Assembly (NCBI RefSeq): GCF_014653695.1
Contig: NZ_BNAR01000006.1
Location: 124,001 to 188,000 of the forward strand
Direction: 5' to 3'
Length of the DNA: 64,000 nucleotides
Origin: Lentzea cavernae
GTDB lineage: Bacteria; Actinomycetota; Actinomycetes; Mycobacteriales; Pseudonocardiaceae
Below, one piece after another: positions 10,334 to 19,559 of the stretch (position 1 is the first letter of the stretch; each line of letters begins with the position of its first letter). The notes beneath the pieces were generated by a model that saw nothing but the letters and a program-made list of their open reading frames with translations, ran no database searches and had not been told where the DNA came from. The translations under genes were made by a program, and so were the position numbers.

Positions 10334-13300
10334 CTAGACGCCCCCTGTGGTCCCGTCGCCTCGGACCGCGGCACGACGGCGCGACCATGCGCTCGGGACG
10401 GGCCAGCCCGTCGGAATGATCAAGACCCTGACACGCGAAGGGTGGCTCGGGTCCGCGAGTCCGTGGTGTGCGGGCAGAAGCCAACCGATGTAGTTCTCCA
10501 GAACCGCTGGCGGCGCTGTCTTTCTCGCATGGTCCAGTACGACCAACATCGACAATCTGCTTCCTTGGCCAACGCCGTACTGCGTCGGCTGGCCAAGGAA
10601 CTTGGTGCAGGTCTCGACGGTGCGCGGGGTGACCTTCTCGACCTTGAGTTCGGCGACGATGTTGTCGTGCCGAAGATCATCGAATCCACCGGCTAGCGGA
10701 TCCCGCCGTGCGACGCGTCCTCCGAGCGTCGGGTCTCCGAGCAGCCGTTGCTCCAGGTCGTCGTGGAACTGCTGCTCGGTGACCCGTTGGCCGGCGCGGA
10801 AGACTCGGTTGAACATGATCGAGTGCGCCGCGCGCACGCAAGCTGTGAACAAACGGCAGAACGCGTGTACGTCGTCTTGATCGAGGCTGTGGTCGTCGTG
10901 CAGCGGCTCGTAGAACTCCAGAAGCCTCGGCGACAGCTGTTCGGGTGTCACGATGTCCCGAGTGGGATCGTATGGACGGAGCCGGAGCCTTCGATGGCCC
11001 CCGACCTCCGCAACCTCCAGTCGCGCAGGGCCGCTCGTTCCGGATACTCCTGCGACGAACTGGATGTGGACGGGAAGATCAAGCGGAGGTTGTCCGACTT
11101 GCCGCTCGGCGGCGCATCGCAGGGTGCCCTTCGCTTGGATCAGGACCCCTTGTTGGTCGCGATCGATGTCCGCGCGAGTGAAGGTGAAGGTTGGGGCGGT
11201 GAGCACATCTGGCGGAAGCACAGTGAGCAACGAAACATGGCACTCGTCGGCCCAGTCCGGCCACTTTTCAAGCCGCAGGTCCATTCCGAGGTCGTAGACG
11301 TAGTCGGTTCTCAGTACGGCCGCGTCCACGACAGGGTGGTCGTCCAAGCTCAGCACGGCAACGACGAGCGGCGGCAACTCGTCCTGTTCGGACTGTTGTC
11401 GCGCGGAAACGTTTTGTGCCGCAAAGCTTTCGGTTCGAAACATCCGGTATGTCACGGGCTGAGCAAGCGGCAGCGGGGCCGAGATCCTGCGGAGGTCGTT
11501 GAGCAGCTGATCAACGGTGTCAGGCTCGGCACCTCCTACTGCGACAGCGAACTTCTTCGCAGCGACCGTGGTGAAGGAGCTCTTCTCTTCATCAATGGTT
11601 TTGAGGAAGACCGCGGCTTCTCGTTTGACGCTCGCGAGCCAAGTGACGTCTGAGCCATCGGCGCAACGCAAGGCCGCGTCGTAGCGCAACAGTTTCGCGC
11701 CGAGCGCAAGTGCCGATCCATAGTGTTGTACCGCCCGCGACACGTTTGCACCCTTGATCAGCGCAACGGCGTCCTCAATCACGGTGGCAGCGCTGCTCGG
11801 GTCCGCTACCGGAACGTCAGCCAAACAGTCTCGAACCCGAGCGCGGTGACGAGCATGCACCACAAAAGGAGGCTTGTCTTCGTCGTCGATCTCGTTCTCG
11901 TGGTCGACCTCGGTCGTAGCGACGTGCCGAACCCCGTCATGTGCTTCGACCTCTGCCCTGCTCGCAGACTCGACTGCGGACAAGTACCAACGTATGGCGC
12001 GGAACTCGCGAGTGTCGGGCACCAAATCCACCAACTTGGCCGCGAGCACGGCGGCTTCGGGGAAGCGGCCGGCTGCCTGGAGCAGCTCGAGCGGTTCAAC
12101 CGCGAGCCCGACAAATCTCGGCAAGAGATCCTGAGCAAGAGAGCCGAACATCTCGATCGGAAGCGAGACAAGACCCCTGGGCTCGTCGAGCATGGCCGCG
12201 AGCAGGGGGTCCTCACGGATGTTGACGCTCGGCCGTTCAGGATCCGCCATTGTTTCAAGCGCCGCTTTGGCCCAGACCTCAGTTGACCGGACACCGCGAA
12301 GTGAGAAGTCGAGCAGCAGTCGTTCCCTGTCGCTGCAATACAAACCGGCAGACCGCTCAGCCACCCAGAGCGCTGCTCCCCTCAGGAATCCTTCGTCATG
12401 CCTTCGATGCGCTGCCCACAGCACGCCGTACAGAGCATCCTCAAGAGCCTGAGGATCGGATTCTGCGTACACGTGCGCCCATGCAGCGAAGTGGTCTACA
12501 AGCCCGGCCGCGATCTTGTCGCCCAGCCCGAGCGCCGGCAATGCACGGAGCATTTTCTTGTGCACGACGACGTACTCGTCGACAGCCAAGGCAGGAGCAA
12601 GCTCGGCTAGCTCGACAGGCAGTTCCTCCGCGGACTGTGCGCACCCCTTCCACAGGTCGATCGAAGCTGACCTCACGACCTGGTCCGTCGAGAGCAAGTG
12701 GGTGTAGAGCACAGGAAGCATCCCCGCGACGTTGGCCGCGGTGACCGACTGCGCGAGCACCTGAAGCAACGACGCCCGAGTCCGGCTGTCAACTTCGTCA
12801 TCGCCAGTAGTCGCACTCAGCAATGACGTGACAGAAGGAATAACTCTGCTAGGGACCGACTTGGCGAGGTGGCCGAGCGCCTCCGCCACGCATCTGATCT
12901 TGCCACTGCGTCGTTGACGTTCAAGCATCTCATCCATGACGGTCAGTTCCTGGTACATCGGATCAGGAACTGGCGCATCAGGAACGATCAACGAGGACGA
13001 CCGCGACGTCCCAGTGCTCAGAGCGAGCAAAGCCGCCAGCAACGCTTCGACCTTGTCCAGGACGACGTGGGGATAACGCTTCGCGAAGTCCACGAGATCC
13101 CTCGCGGCGCCATGTGAGATCTTGCTTCCCCAGTCGCCACCGATGCGGCGCAAGAGAAAAGCTGTGGCCACCCGCACAGCCTCGTCGGGTACCGGGCTGT
13201 CATCGCGCCACCGATGGAGGAAGAAGATCACTTTGTACAAAGCGGACCGAGTCTCATCATCAACCTCGGCCGCGCTGTTCTCCACGAGAGCTGCCGTACC

Positions 13301-14434
13301 CGCAGGCTCGCCACGCCACGCCTCAGCGAGCGCGCGTGCCGCGTTGTTTGAGGGTTTCGGCTCACCGGCGTAGATCTGGTCCGCTCCTCGGATGCTCATG
13401 ACAAGTGGGCGTCCCAGAACAGCCAGGTGCCGCACATCCGCTTGAAGCAGAACCATTGCCGCATATGCCGCGTCTGCTCGTCGCGCATCATCATCTGCCG
13501 CGAGCTCCGCTATCACTTCGCCCGTGACCAAGACGGTGTCCAGTGCCGCAGCGGCCAGCAGTGCTGCCGGTTCGGCCGGCCGTGTTCTTCCCAGGAGTGC
13601 ATCGCGTTCCGCCGACAGAGCGATGATGTTCGGCAGTGCCAGACGAAGGAGATCTCGATCAGCGGCTGCAGCAAGTTCTGCGACAACCTGACCGGCCTCT
13701 GGGACAGTGGCTTCTGCCAGCACTTGTGCCGCCAGGTTGGCAGCTCTCTCGGGCGTCACGACGCCGGACCGTGCAAGCAACCTCAAGACCGTGCAGGCGG
13801 TCCCATCGCGACGTTTGAGCCCGAAATCGACGATCGTGTCCACCAGGTGGCTGGTGAACACTTCGGGCGCACGACGCGCGGTCTCCACGAGCAGCCTGCG
13901 TACTCTCTTGGCTTCGACCCGACCCGACGAGTCGCCTTCGGGGTGTGGATCAAGAAGGTCCAGGCCGTCAGCCACATCTCGGGCTGGATAGCCCTCCGAC
14001 GCAACGGCGACACGCCTGGCTGCCCGACGCGTCTCCCACTCCTCCACTGCCCGCACACGTGCCGCCGCCGCGCGTGCTTCCGCCTCAACGCGAGCGGCCG
14101 CGCGATCAGCCACGGCCGTCGCAATCGTGGGCACGAGCCCGTTCGGAGCCCGGTGTTCACAACCCACGCAATTGTTTTCGTAGAACGCGACCGCCAGGTC
14201 GGTTACGTGCATGGAGCTGTGCCGCGGTTCGTCCACGTGCTGGCACCGCACCTGAGCCTGACCGATCGGCAGACCCAGGCGTCGCCCGAGCTCGCTCGTG
14301 CCGAACAACAGATGGACGCGCGCGTGGCGGCAGTGGTTAGCAAGCAACTGCTCGGCTCGCTTGTTCGCCAGCCCGAGCTCTGCTGCCTTCCGGTACTCGT
14401 CGTCTCTCATTGAAACGAAGCGTACGACGAACAC
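10334..14434 (-). CDS. Giant helical-repeat protein with C-terminal PD-(D/E)XK-like domain
   Basis: This protein has 1366 residues if it starts at GTG 14434; an ATG at 14410 gives 1358. Neither has a strong ribosome site. Near residue 95 there is a small Cys pair (NNCVGCEH). Most of the length, about 200-1000, is Ala/Leu-rich with helical repeats resembling HEAT/ARM scaffolds. The end, about residues 1225-1310, has FHDDLEQRLL, FDDLRHDN and VAELKVEK, then a Gln, as in PD-(D/E)XK nucleases (catalytic Asp, ELK). The architecture suggests a large scaffold that recognises a partner and delivers a nuclease. I know no named family for the full length. It is convergent with the NTPase gene, 37 bp apart. 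Confidence 0.65.
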   Translation of the reverse strand: MFVVRFVSMRDDEYRKAAELGLANKRAEQLLANHCRHARVHLLFGTSELGRRLGLPIGQAQVRCQHVDEPRHSSMHVTDLAVAFYENNCVGCEHRAPNGLVPTIATAVADRAAARVEAEARAAAARVRAVEEWETRRAARRVAVASEGYPARDVADGLDLLDPHPEGDSSGRVEAKRVRRLLVETARRAPEVFTSHLVDTIVDFGLKRRDGTACTVLRLLARSGVVTPERAANLAAQVLAEATVPEAGQVVAELAAAADRDLLRLALPNIIALSAERDALLGRTRPAEPAALLAAAALDTVLVTGEVIAELAADDDARRADAAYAAMVLLQADVRHLAVLGRPLVMSIRGADQIYAGEPKPSNNAARALAEAWRGEPAGTAALVENSAAEVDDETRSALYKVIFFLHRWRDDSPVPDEAVRVATAFLLRRIGGDWGSKISHGAARDLVDFAKRYPHVVLDKVEALLAALLALSTGTSRSSSLIVPDAPVPDPMYQELTVMDEMLERQRRSGKIRCVAEALGHLAKSVPSRVIPSVTSLLSATTGDDEVDSRTRASLLQVLAQSVTAANVAGMLPVLYTHLLSTDQVVRSASIDLWKGCAQSAEELPVELAELAPALAVDEYVVVHKKMLRALPALGLGDKIAAGLVDHFAAWAHVYAESDPQALEDALYGVLWAAHRRHDEGFLRGAALWVAERSAGLYCSDRERLLLDFSLRGVRSTEVWAKAALETMADPERPSVNIREDPLLAAMLDEPRGLVSLPIEMFGSLAQDLLPRFVGLAVEPLELLQAAGRFPEAAVLAAKLVDLVPDTREFRAIRWYLSAVESASRAEVEAHDGVRHVATTEVDHENEIDDEDKPPFVVHARHRARVRDCLADVPVADPSSAATVIEDAVALIKGANVSRAVQHYGSALALGAKLLRYDAALRCADGSDVTWLASVKREAAVFLKTIDEEKSSFTTVAAKKFAVAVGGAEPDTVDQLLNDLRRISAPLPLAQPVTYRMFRTESFAAQNVSARQQSEQDELPPLVVAVLSLDDHPVVDAAVLRTDYVYDLGMDLRLEKWPDWADECHVSLLTVLPPDVLTAPTFTFTRADIDRDQQGVLIQAKGTLRCAAERQVGQPPLDLPVHIQFVAGVSGTSGPARLEVAEVGGHRRLRLRPYDPTRDIVTPEQLSPRLLEFYEPLHDDHSLDQDDVHAFCRLFTACVRAAHSIMFNRVFRAGQRVTEQQFHDDLEQRLLGDPTLGGRVARRDPLAGGFDDLRHDNIVAELKVEKVTPRTVETCTKFLGQPTQYGVGQGSRLSMLVVLDHARKTAPPAVLENYIGWLLPAHHGLADPSHPSRVRVLIIPTGWPVPSAWSRRRAAVRGDGTTGGV

Positions 14435-14646
14435 CCGTTCGACCGACGGTACGACGCGGTTACGGCTCGCCGGCCAAGCTGTTGTCCCAGCACCAGCCGG
14501 ACGACCGCCTGGGCAGGCGCCCTGTGCCGCGCGTACGAATCCACGTCAAACGCGGACTCACCCCGAGATCCCGGTGGGCTTGGCACCAGATCTGGCCCAA
14601 GCCCACCGGCTCGTTGGCTCAGGAAAGCAGCAGATCCTTCACTTCA

Positions 14647-14904
14647 TCACTCGTGATCGCACGCGCCACGCTCGCACTGATCCACGCTACAGCTGTGAAC
14701 TTGCGCTTGAGTTTGGTCATCGCCGACCACCTCCTCCCTCTTCGTTTCGTCGTGCACTTCGTCGATCTTCTTCTGCTGCTGAAGCTTTCGAAGAGCTTGC
14801 TTTCCGACTAGGTGTGCAGCGAACCAGAGAGCGATGGCGGTGACGATCTGCGGTAACGAGCTGGGATCTGCTGTCTCCAAGGCGAACTCTGCCGCCTCCC
14901 TCAA
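14647..14904 (-). CDS. Small putative membrane protein (85 residues)
   Basis: This small frame lies 212 bp upstream of the giant repeat/nuclease gene on the same strand. It begins with a TTG and has one hydrophobic stretch (IVTAIALWFAAHLVG, about 20-34) followed by a charged, Lys/Glu-rich tail. An in-frame stop lies just before the TTG, so it cannot be longer. Composition is protein-like but the start is weak and I recognise no family. It could be a small partner of the downstream gene, or spurious. Apart from this frame I see nothing in 14,435-15,103. Confidence 0.35.
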   Translation of the reverse strand: MREAAEFALETADPSSLPQIVTAIALWFAAHLVGKQALRKLQQQKKIDEVHDETKREEVVGDDQTQAQVHSCSVDQCERGACDHE

Positions 14905-15103
14905 CCAACGAGGTCACATGATCTTAGACGCCGCGGACAGGCTCGTCCACGGCGCGCACTCGTCAGCGTGCCGAGCAGAGATCAGGCGGTGGAACGGCAC
15001 TGAAGTCGGAGCGTTTTCACTTCCGCCCTTCGTTAAATGAAGCGCCACCAGGTCTGACCACAGGTACTGTCCCTGATCCTGAGGAGCGGGAAGGAGCGGC
15101 GCG

Positions 15104-16255
15104 TTGGCGGGCCAACTGAAGGTACCCATGGCCGACAAGCTGAATTGGGCTCAGGTCATGCGCCCAAGGATTCCCCTGGTGTACCTCGACCTGAATCACG
15201 TCGTCGCGATGGCGAGGGTGCGAACCGGCCATCCGAAGGCCGACCCTGCATACGGCCGCCTGTTCGAATCAGCTCGCCGTGCGGCGGGCGAACGTCGTGC
15301 GATCTTCCCGCTGAGCGACTCCCATATCTGGGAGATCCACAAGATCGCCGACCCGAAGCAACGGGGTGCCTTGGCTGATGTCCTCGAGTTGCTCACCGGC
15401 TATCAGTACATGCTGGGCCGCACGACTCTCGCCCAACTCGAGTTCATCGCCGGCATCGCCGCGGTCACCGGTGAGCCGCTGCCTGATGAGCTCGGCTACC
15501 CGCTCATCAGGTCGACCATCGGCCACGCGTTCGGTCTGGTCGGCGGCTTGAAGATCGTTGACGAGCAGGGCAACGACAAGACCGAGGACACCCGCCGGGC
15601 CACCGGCACGGCGGAGTTCGATCGCACGATGGCCGAGCTCAACTACAAGTTCGAGCGCGACGCGCTGCGTGGCCCTGCCGACGACGAGATCGAGGATCTT
15701 CGCAGTCAACACGGATATCGCCCCGAGGTCGCGTTAGCGACTCACGAGAGTCGTGTCGACTTCGAGCGGGCAACCAGCCGCATTCTCGACGAGAATCCGA
15801 AGCTACGCCGAGGTCGCCTGCGCGACCTCATCGCAGGTCGCGAGTTCGTCCACGAGTGGCTCGACATGTTCAACCGCGTTCAAGTCGAACGTCTCGAGTC
15901 CGGCCAGCCGACGTTCGACCCGACCGATGATCAGATGCGAGCCCTCATGGCCGCGATGCCACACGCCCAGGTAGCCATCAGCGTGAAGACACGGTTTCAC
16001 AAGAACCCTGCACACGTGTGGAAGTCGAACCACGTCACCGACATCGACGCCATATCGATCGCTTACGCGTACTGCGAGGCCGTGTTCACCGACAAGGAGG
16101 TGCGCAGCGCTCTGCTCGACTCGCCGGAACTCCGCCTCATGGGCACGTTCGTGCCTCGTCGCGTGGACGAACTCGTGAGCTGGCTGGATCAGCTGCCGGC
16201 CTACATCGCGCCGGACATGGTCGTACCCCATCCGCTCGTGCGCACGAGTTCTTGA
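15104..16255 (+). CDS. PIN-like nuclease domain protein, first gene of a two-gene unit
   Basis: The protein has 383 residues from TTG 15104, which sits 7 nt after GGAAGGAG; an ATG at 15128 would give 375. An early strand VYLDLNHVV places an Asp as in PIN domains. Further acidic positions follow in DSHIWEI and near the C-terminus in VTDIDAISIAYAYCEAVFTDKEV, matching the spaced acidic residues of PIN-like RNases. Only 18 bp separate it from the next gene on the same strand, so the two are probably co-transcribed and act together. An RNA- or DNA-cutting effector role is inferred from the fold-like motifs. It is longer than toxin-antitoxin PIN toxins. Confidence 0.55.
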   Translation: MAGQLKVPMADKLNWAQVMRPRIPLVYLDLNHVVAMARVRTGHPKADPAYGRLFESARRAAGERRAIFPLSDSHIWEIHKIADPKQRGALADVLELLTGYQYMLGRTTLAQLEFIAGIAAVTGEPLPDELGYPLIRSTIGHAFGLVGGLKIVDEQGNDKTEDTRRATGTAEFDRTMAELNYKFERDALRGPADDEIEDLRSQHGYRPEVALATHESRVDFERATSRILDENPKLRRGRLRDLIAGREFVHEWLDMFNRVQVERLESGQPTFDPTDDQMRALMAAMPHAQVAISVKTRFHKNPAHVWKSNHVTDIDAISIAYAYCEAVFTDKEVRSALLDSPELRLMGTFVPRRVDELVSWLDQLPAYIAPDMVVPHPLVRTSS

Positions 16256-16273
16256 ACCTCGAAGGACAGTCAG

Positions 16274-17896
16274 ATGCCGCCAAGCCGCCAGGAAGTCATC
16301 GAAGGCTTCGTCGTCCGCGCTCGTCGAATCGAGGCCCACTCGCTCATCAGGGATCCTGTCGTTCTCGCGAGCCATGCCGAAGATCGATTCGAGATGAACC
16401 TGCTCGTGGACGGGACCGCCCGTCTCACCCACCGGCTCCCGCCGGACGAAGAGGTGTTCGAGTCGCTGGCCGCAAGGGTCCGTCCCCTCCTGCTGGGAAA
16501 GGAATCGATCTATCACAACAAAGTGACGAAGGCGCTGAGGCGCTCGCTGGACGCCACGCCGGACGCGGCTGCGGACGAGTACCGGGATGAGCTCGCAGAT
16601 CTGAGGAACGCGTGGTCGGCCGCTACCAACGGTGAGACGTACAGTCTCGTCCAGTGGGCCCGATCGGACGATCCGCAGAGCGCCACACCAGTGTCCAACG
16701 TGCTGCTGGCAGAGGCGTGGATGTACATCGACCTCGTTCACGTCGATCCGGATCAAACACGGCGCGCTGCCCTGGATTACCCGATGCGAACGCGCTACGT
16801 GGCTTCCGTGCGTTACTACTGCCGGATCGCTCAGCTCGTGGTCCGCACGTTGCGATACGTGGAAAAGCTGCGCGACGCCGGATTGATCGAGCTCGACCAC
16901 ACGATATGGGAGCGCGAGGTCGTGGTGGGTTCGCAGGTCGTCGAAGAAGCAGTGCTCTACATGGCACCGGTCGGAACAGAGCCGGTAACCGAGGATTACA
17001 GCGAGGAACCGGGTGAGCGGTGGACCAGGTTCACCATGATCGAGGCTGTCAGGCAGGACCCAAGACGGCGGCTGCGAGTGGTGCTCCGCAATGCCGGCGG
17101 AAACTCGCTGGCAGAGTATGACGCTGCCTTCGTACCGCGCCCTTCCAACGGCGAGATGCGACGTGTCGACGTGCTGGTCACCGACGGCGTCGTGTGCCAC
17201 CTTCAACTACCCGCAGTGCCCGGCGCACCGGGCCCGGTGTCGCTGGAGCTGGCGGAGCGGAGCGAGAGCAACAGCGCGGATCTCGCTCGGTACCGCTTAC
17301 TGTTGTTGACCGACGAAGCCGCCACGGTGGAGTTCTACGGCACGGAGGACGACGAGCCGCACCTGACTTTCACCGCGCCCGATCTCACCGATGAACAGTC
17401 GCGGCACGCGCACGCATCCGTCGAGGTACTCGAAGACCTCCAAGCCGTGGAACGCCTGACTAACCAATGCCTAGGTCGGTTCACCGGTGTCACCAACGAC
17501 GTGGAGCGCGTTCTCCTGCGGGTGACGCGGATGCTGTACGAAGGCAGCGTCGTCAAGTTCGTCCGATCCATCGGTCCGAGAGTGGAGCCGAGTGGAGAAC
17601 TTCCTCGAGAGGAACACAGCTGCTTCGTCAGGGAGGAACCGAAGACGATCACGGTCGCCGGCGTCGAGGTTCCGATGCCGGCGTTCGTCCTTTGGCATCC
17701 CCAAGTTTCGACGCAGGACATGGGTCCTTCTCCCGAGCACGGCGCGGAAGCCAGGATGTTCCGGATTGTCGCCCCGGCAGGGCAATTTTTCCTCGCCGTG
17801 GCGACCGACTTCTGCTCTGTAGCCCCAGATGAACTGGCGCAGCACGCCAGGGCCTGGGATCTGCACGGGATCGACCAGCAGGCGTTCACTCAGTGA
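16274..17896 (+). CDS. Unknown 540-residue protein, partner of the PIN-like gene
   Basis: An ATG start follows GAAGGACAG at suitable spacing. The N-terminal 210 residues are helical. The middle (about 250-360) looks beta-rich, with LRVVLRNAGGNSLAEYD and VDVLVTDGVVCHLQLP. The C-terminal 100 residues contain several aromatic and Gly turns. I recognise no catalytic motif or membrane segment. Tight linkage to the upstream PIN-like gene suggests a sensor, regulator or antitoxin-like partner; that is inference only. No homologous family comes to mind. Confidence 0.5.
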   Translation: MPPSRQEVIEGFVVRARRIEAHSLIRDPVVLASHAEDRFEMNLLVDGTARLTHRLPPDEEVFESLAARVRPLLLGKESIYHNKVTKALRRSLDATPDAAADEYRDELADLRNAWSAATNGETYSLVQWARSDDPQSATPVSNVLLAEAWMYIDLVHVDPDQTRRAALDYPMRTRYVASVRYYCRIAQLVVRTLRYVEKLRDAGLIELDHTIWEREVVVGSQVVEEAVLYMAPVGTEPVTEDYSEEPGERWTRFTMIEAVRQDPRRRLRVVLRNAGGNSLAEYDAAFVPRPSNGEMRRVDVLVTDGVVCHLQLPAVPGAPGPVSLELAERSESNSADLARYRLLLLTDEAATVEFYGTEDDEPHLTFTAPDLTDEQSRHAHASVEVLEDLQAVERLTNQCLGRFTGVTNDVERVLLRVTRMLYEGSVVKFVRSIGPRVEPSGELPREEHSCFVREEPKTITVAGVEVPMPAFVLWHPQVSTQDMGPSPEHGAEARMFRIVAPAGQFFLAVATDFCSVAPDELAQHARAWDLHGIDQQAFTQ

Positions 17897-17963
17897 TCAG
17901 ATTTTCCAATGCCCCCAACGCATCCGCACCTCAACTGTCAGGGCATGCTGGTATGACCTGAGC

Positions 17964-18914
17964 ATGGCGCACACCGGCAGACTGCTGCCTCTGCTGAGCA
18001 ACAGGTACGAAGAGGCTGCGGACGAGCTTCTGCGGAAGATCTCAGCCGACACGGGCGACAGGCTCATGCTGAAGATGCGTTTGGCCAGCGTGGTCGACAT
18101 CAACACCTTGGATGCCCATATTCCAGGCGGCCGGTGGTTCGCTCTGTCGGCTGAACTCGACTACGTCGTGTTCGATGGCGAGACCCGCCTGCCGAAGTTC
18201 GCAGTCGAGCTGGACGGGCGACAGCATTGGACCGACCTCGAGCAAAGGCGCAAGGACGCGGCCAAGAACCGTATTTGCGAGCACGCCGACCTTCCCCTGA
18301 TCAGAATCACCAGCGACTTCGTCCACACAACAGGTCGCTGGCCGCTGCTGTCGTACGCCGTGAACGCCTTCTACTCGTCAGAGGCGTTCTTCGAAGCCCA
18401 AAAGAACGGAAGCGTGCCGCAGGACGAACCGTTCTACGTCGGTAACGTCCTTACGCCCCTTCAAGACGGCAAAAGCGGGTTCCTGCCCGGTACGTTCGAC
18501 GCCCTCGCGATCCGCGACCTGTGGAGCCTCCACCGGAATGGACTCATCCCGCGGCCCATACCCAACACATTCAAGGTGAGGCCTGATGAGGGTGGCGGCG
18601 TCCGAGCGATCGCGTACCTGCCAGTCGCCAAGGACAGATACCTCATCAGCGAATCCCGCGTACGCGACTTCCGCTTCCAGGGGATCAGCCCTTACGACCT
18701 GGCGGAAGAGATCTGCGTCGTGGACATCGCCAACGCGGCCGCCGACTGGCTCGCCGGCAAGCCCGTTGCGAGCAACAGCACCACCATGCGCAAGAAAGCA
18801 GCGGAGATCCAGCGACTGATCGACGACAGCCAGATCGTCGGCGTGGGTGCCGGAACCGGCATCATCGAGGGCTCGGAAGAGTTCTCCATCAAACTGACGC
18901 GCCGTGGCAGGTGA
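17964..18914 (+). CDS. DUF2726-like (restriction-fold) protein
   Basis: This 316-residue protein is read from the ATG at 17964; an upstream extension would overlap the previous gene and looks non-coding. Residues about 65-115 match the DUF2726/VSR-type nuclease fold: ELDYVVFD, FAVELDGRQHW, then AAKNRICEHADLPLIRI. The C-terminal half (FYVGNVLTP and the following 180 residues) is unassigned. It resembles the truncated protein at the left edge in having an ELDGRQH/ECDGRQH core. The role is probably nucleic-acid cleavage or repair, by fold only. It is separated by 67 bp from the PIN operon and may be independent. Confidence 0.6.
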   Translation: MAHTGRLLPLLSNRYEEAADELLRKISADTGDRLMLKMRLASVVDINTLDAHIPGGRWFALSAELDYVVFDGETRLPKFAVELDGRQHWTDLEQRRKDAAKNRICEHADLPLIRITSDFVHTTGRWPLLSYAVNAFYSSEAFFEAQKNGSVPQDEPFYVGNVLTPLQDGKSGFLPGTFDALAIRDLWSLHRNGLIPRPIPNTFKVRPDEGGGVRAIAYLPVAKDRYLISESRVRDFRFQGISPYDLAEEICVVDIANAAADWLAGKPVASNSTTMRKKAAEIQRLIDDSQIVGVGAGTGIIEGSEEFSIKLTRRGR

Positions 18915-18974
18915 TCATGATCCGCGAGAACGGTTGTCGGCAGCGCGTCGCCCCGAGCGTCCAGATGCTTCCGA

Positions 18975-19349
18975 TCAGTGAGGCTGACCGACCTCGTACT
19001 CGCCATCCTCGGACTTCGCCGTGATCTTCACCGACTTGTCCACGCCTCCAACCTCAACGATGCTGATGAAGGAAACGTCCGGCGCAACCAGCTGATTCTC
19101 AGGACACGTGGCCTCACCGACATCGGAAATCTTGTACTCGTCCTTCAGGATCTGCACCACGCCACGTTCGACAGCGTCCGCTTTGAACACCTTCCTCCGC
19201 GTGGGCGTCGGCGGTTGCACCGTCACCGTGGACACGACGGTGACAGGAGCTGGCGCGGGCATAGGCGTTCCGGCCGTCGTGGAGGTACACCCCACGCAGG
19301 CGACACCAAGACCGATCGTCATTCCGGTGACCACCACACCAGAGCGCAT
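18975..19349 (-). CDS. DUF4333-type lipoprotein
   Basis: A 124-residue exported lipoprotein begins at ATG 19349. It has a short basic N-terminus, a hydrophobic core and a lipobox ending VACVGC, so it should be cut before Cys21 and anchored to the outer face of the membrane. A Pro/Val/Thr-rich linker precedes a small domain (about 50-124) with a single Cys in EATCPENQLV, as in DUF4333. The function of that family is unknown; it is widespread in mycolata and relatives. The gene is convergent with the DUF2726 gene and has no evident operon partner. Confidence 0.75.
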   Translation of the reverse strand: MRSGVVVTGMTIGLGVACVGCTSTTAGTPMPAPAPVTVVSTVTVQPPTPTRRKVFKADAVERGVVQILKDEYKISDVGEATCPENQLVAPDVSFISIVEVGGVDKSVKITAKSEDGEYEVGQPH

Positions 19350-19437
19350 GTGGCCGAGATCGGGGCTACCGGCCGACCTGTTACGCCCCTACAGCAATCC
19401 ATCCCAAGGTCATCCTTGCAGCGGCCGCATGCGTAAA

Positions 19438-19465
19438 GGACCCGCGAGCGCAAGCTCACGGGTCC
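19438..19465. terminator. Hairpin related to that at 6342
   Basis: GGACCCG (19438-19444) pairs with CGGGTCC (19459-19465), with an inner GAGC/GCTC arm and a GCAA loop. It lies just upstream of the lipoprotein gene and beyond the 3' end of the DUF2637 gene at 19560, which is transcribed toward it, so it can serve as that gene's terminator. Confidence 0.4.
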
Positions 19466-19559
19466 CCTCCTGTCACACCTTCCAGACGACCCCGACCCAC
19501 CCGATCCCTCACAACCAAGGAGACGAGGAACTTCGGCGATGCCCAGTTGGCTGTGAACC

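Noticed and set aside
17829-17963. N-terminal extension of the DUF2726 gene
   Set aside because: The extra 45 residues overlap the previous gene and look non-coding; ATG 17964 fits the domain start.
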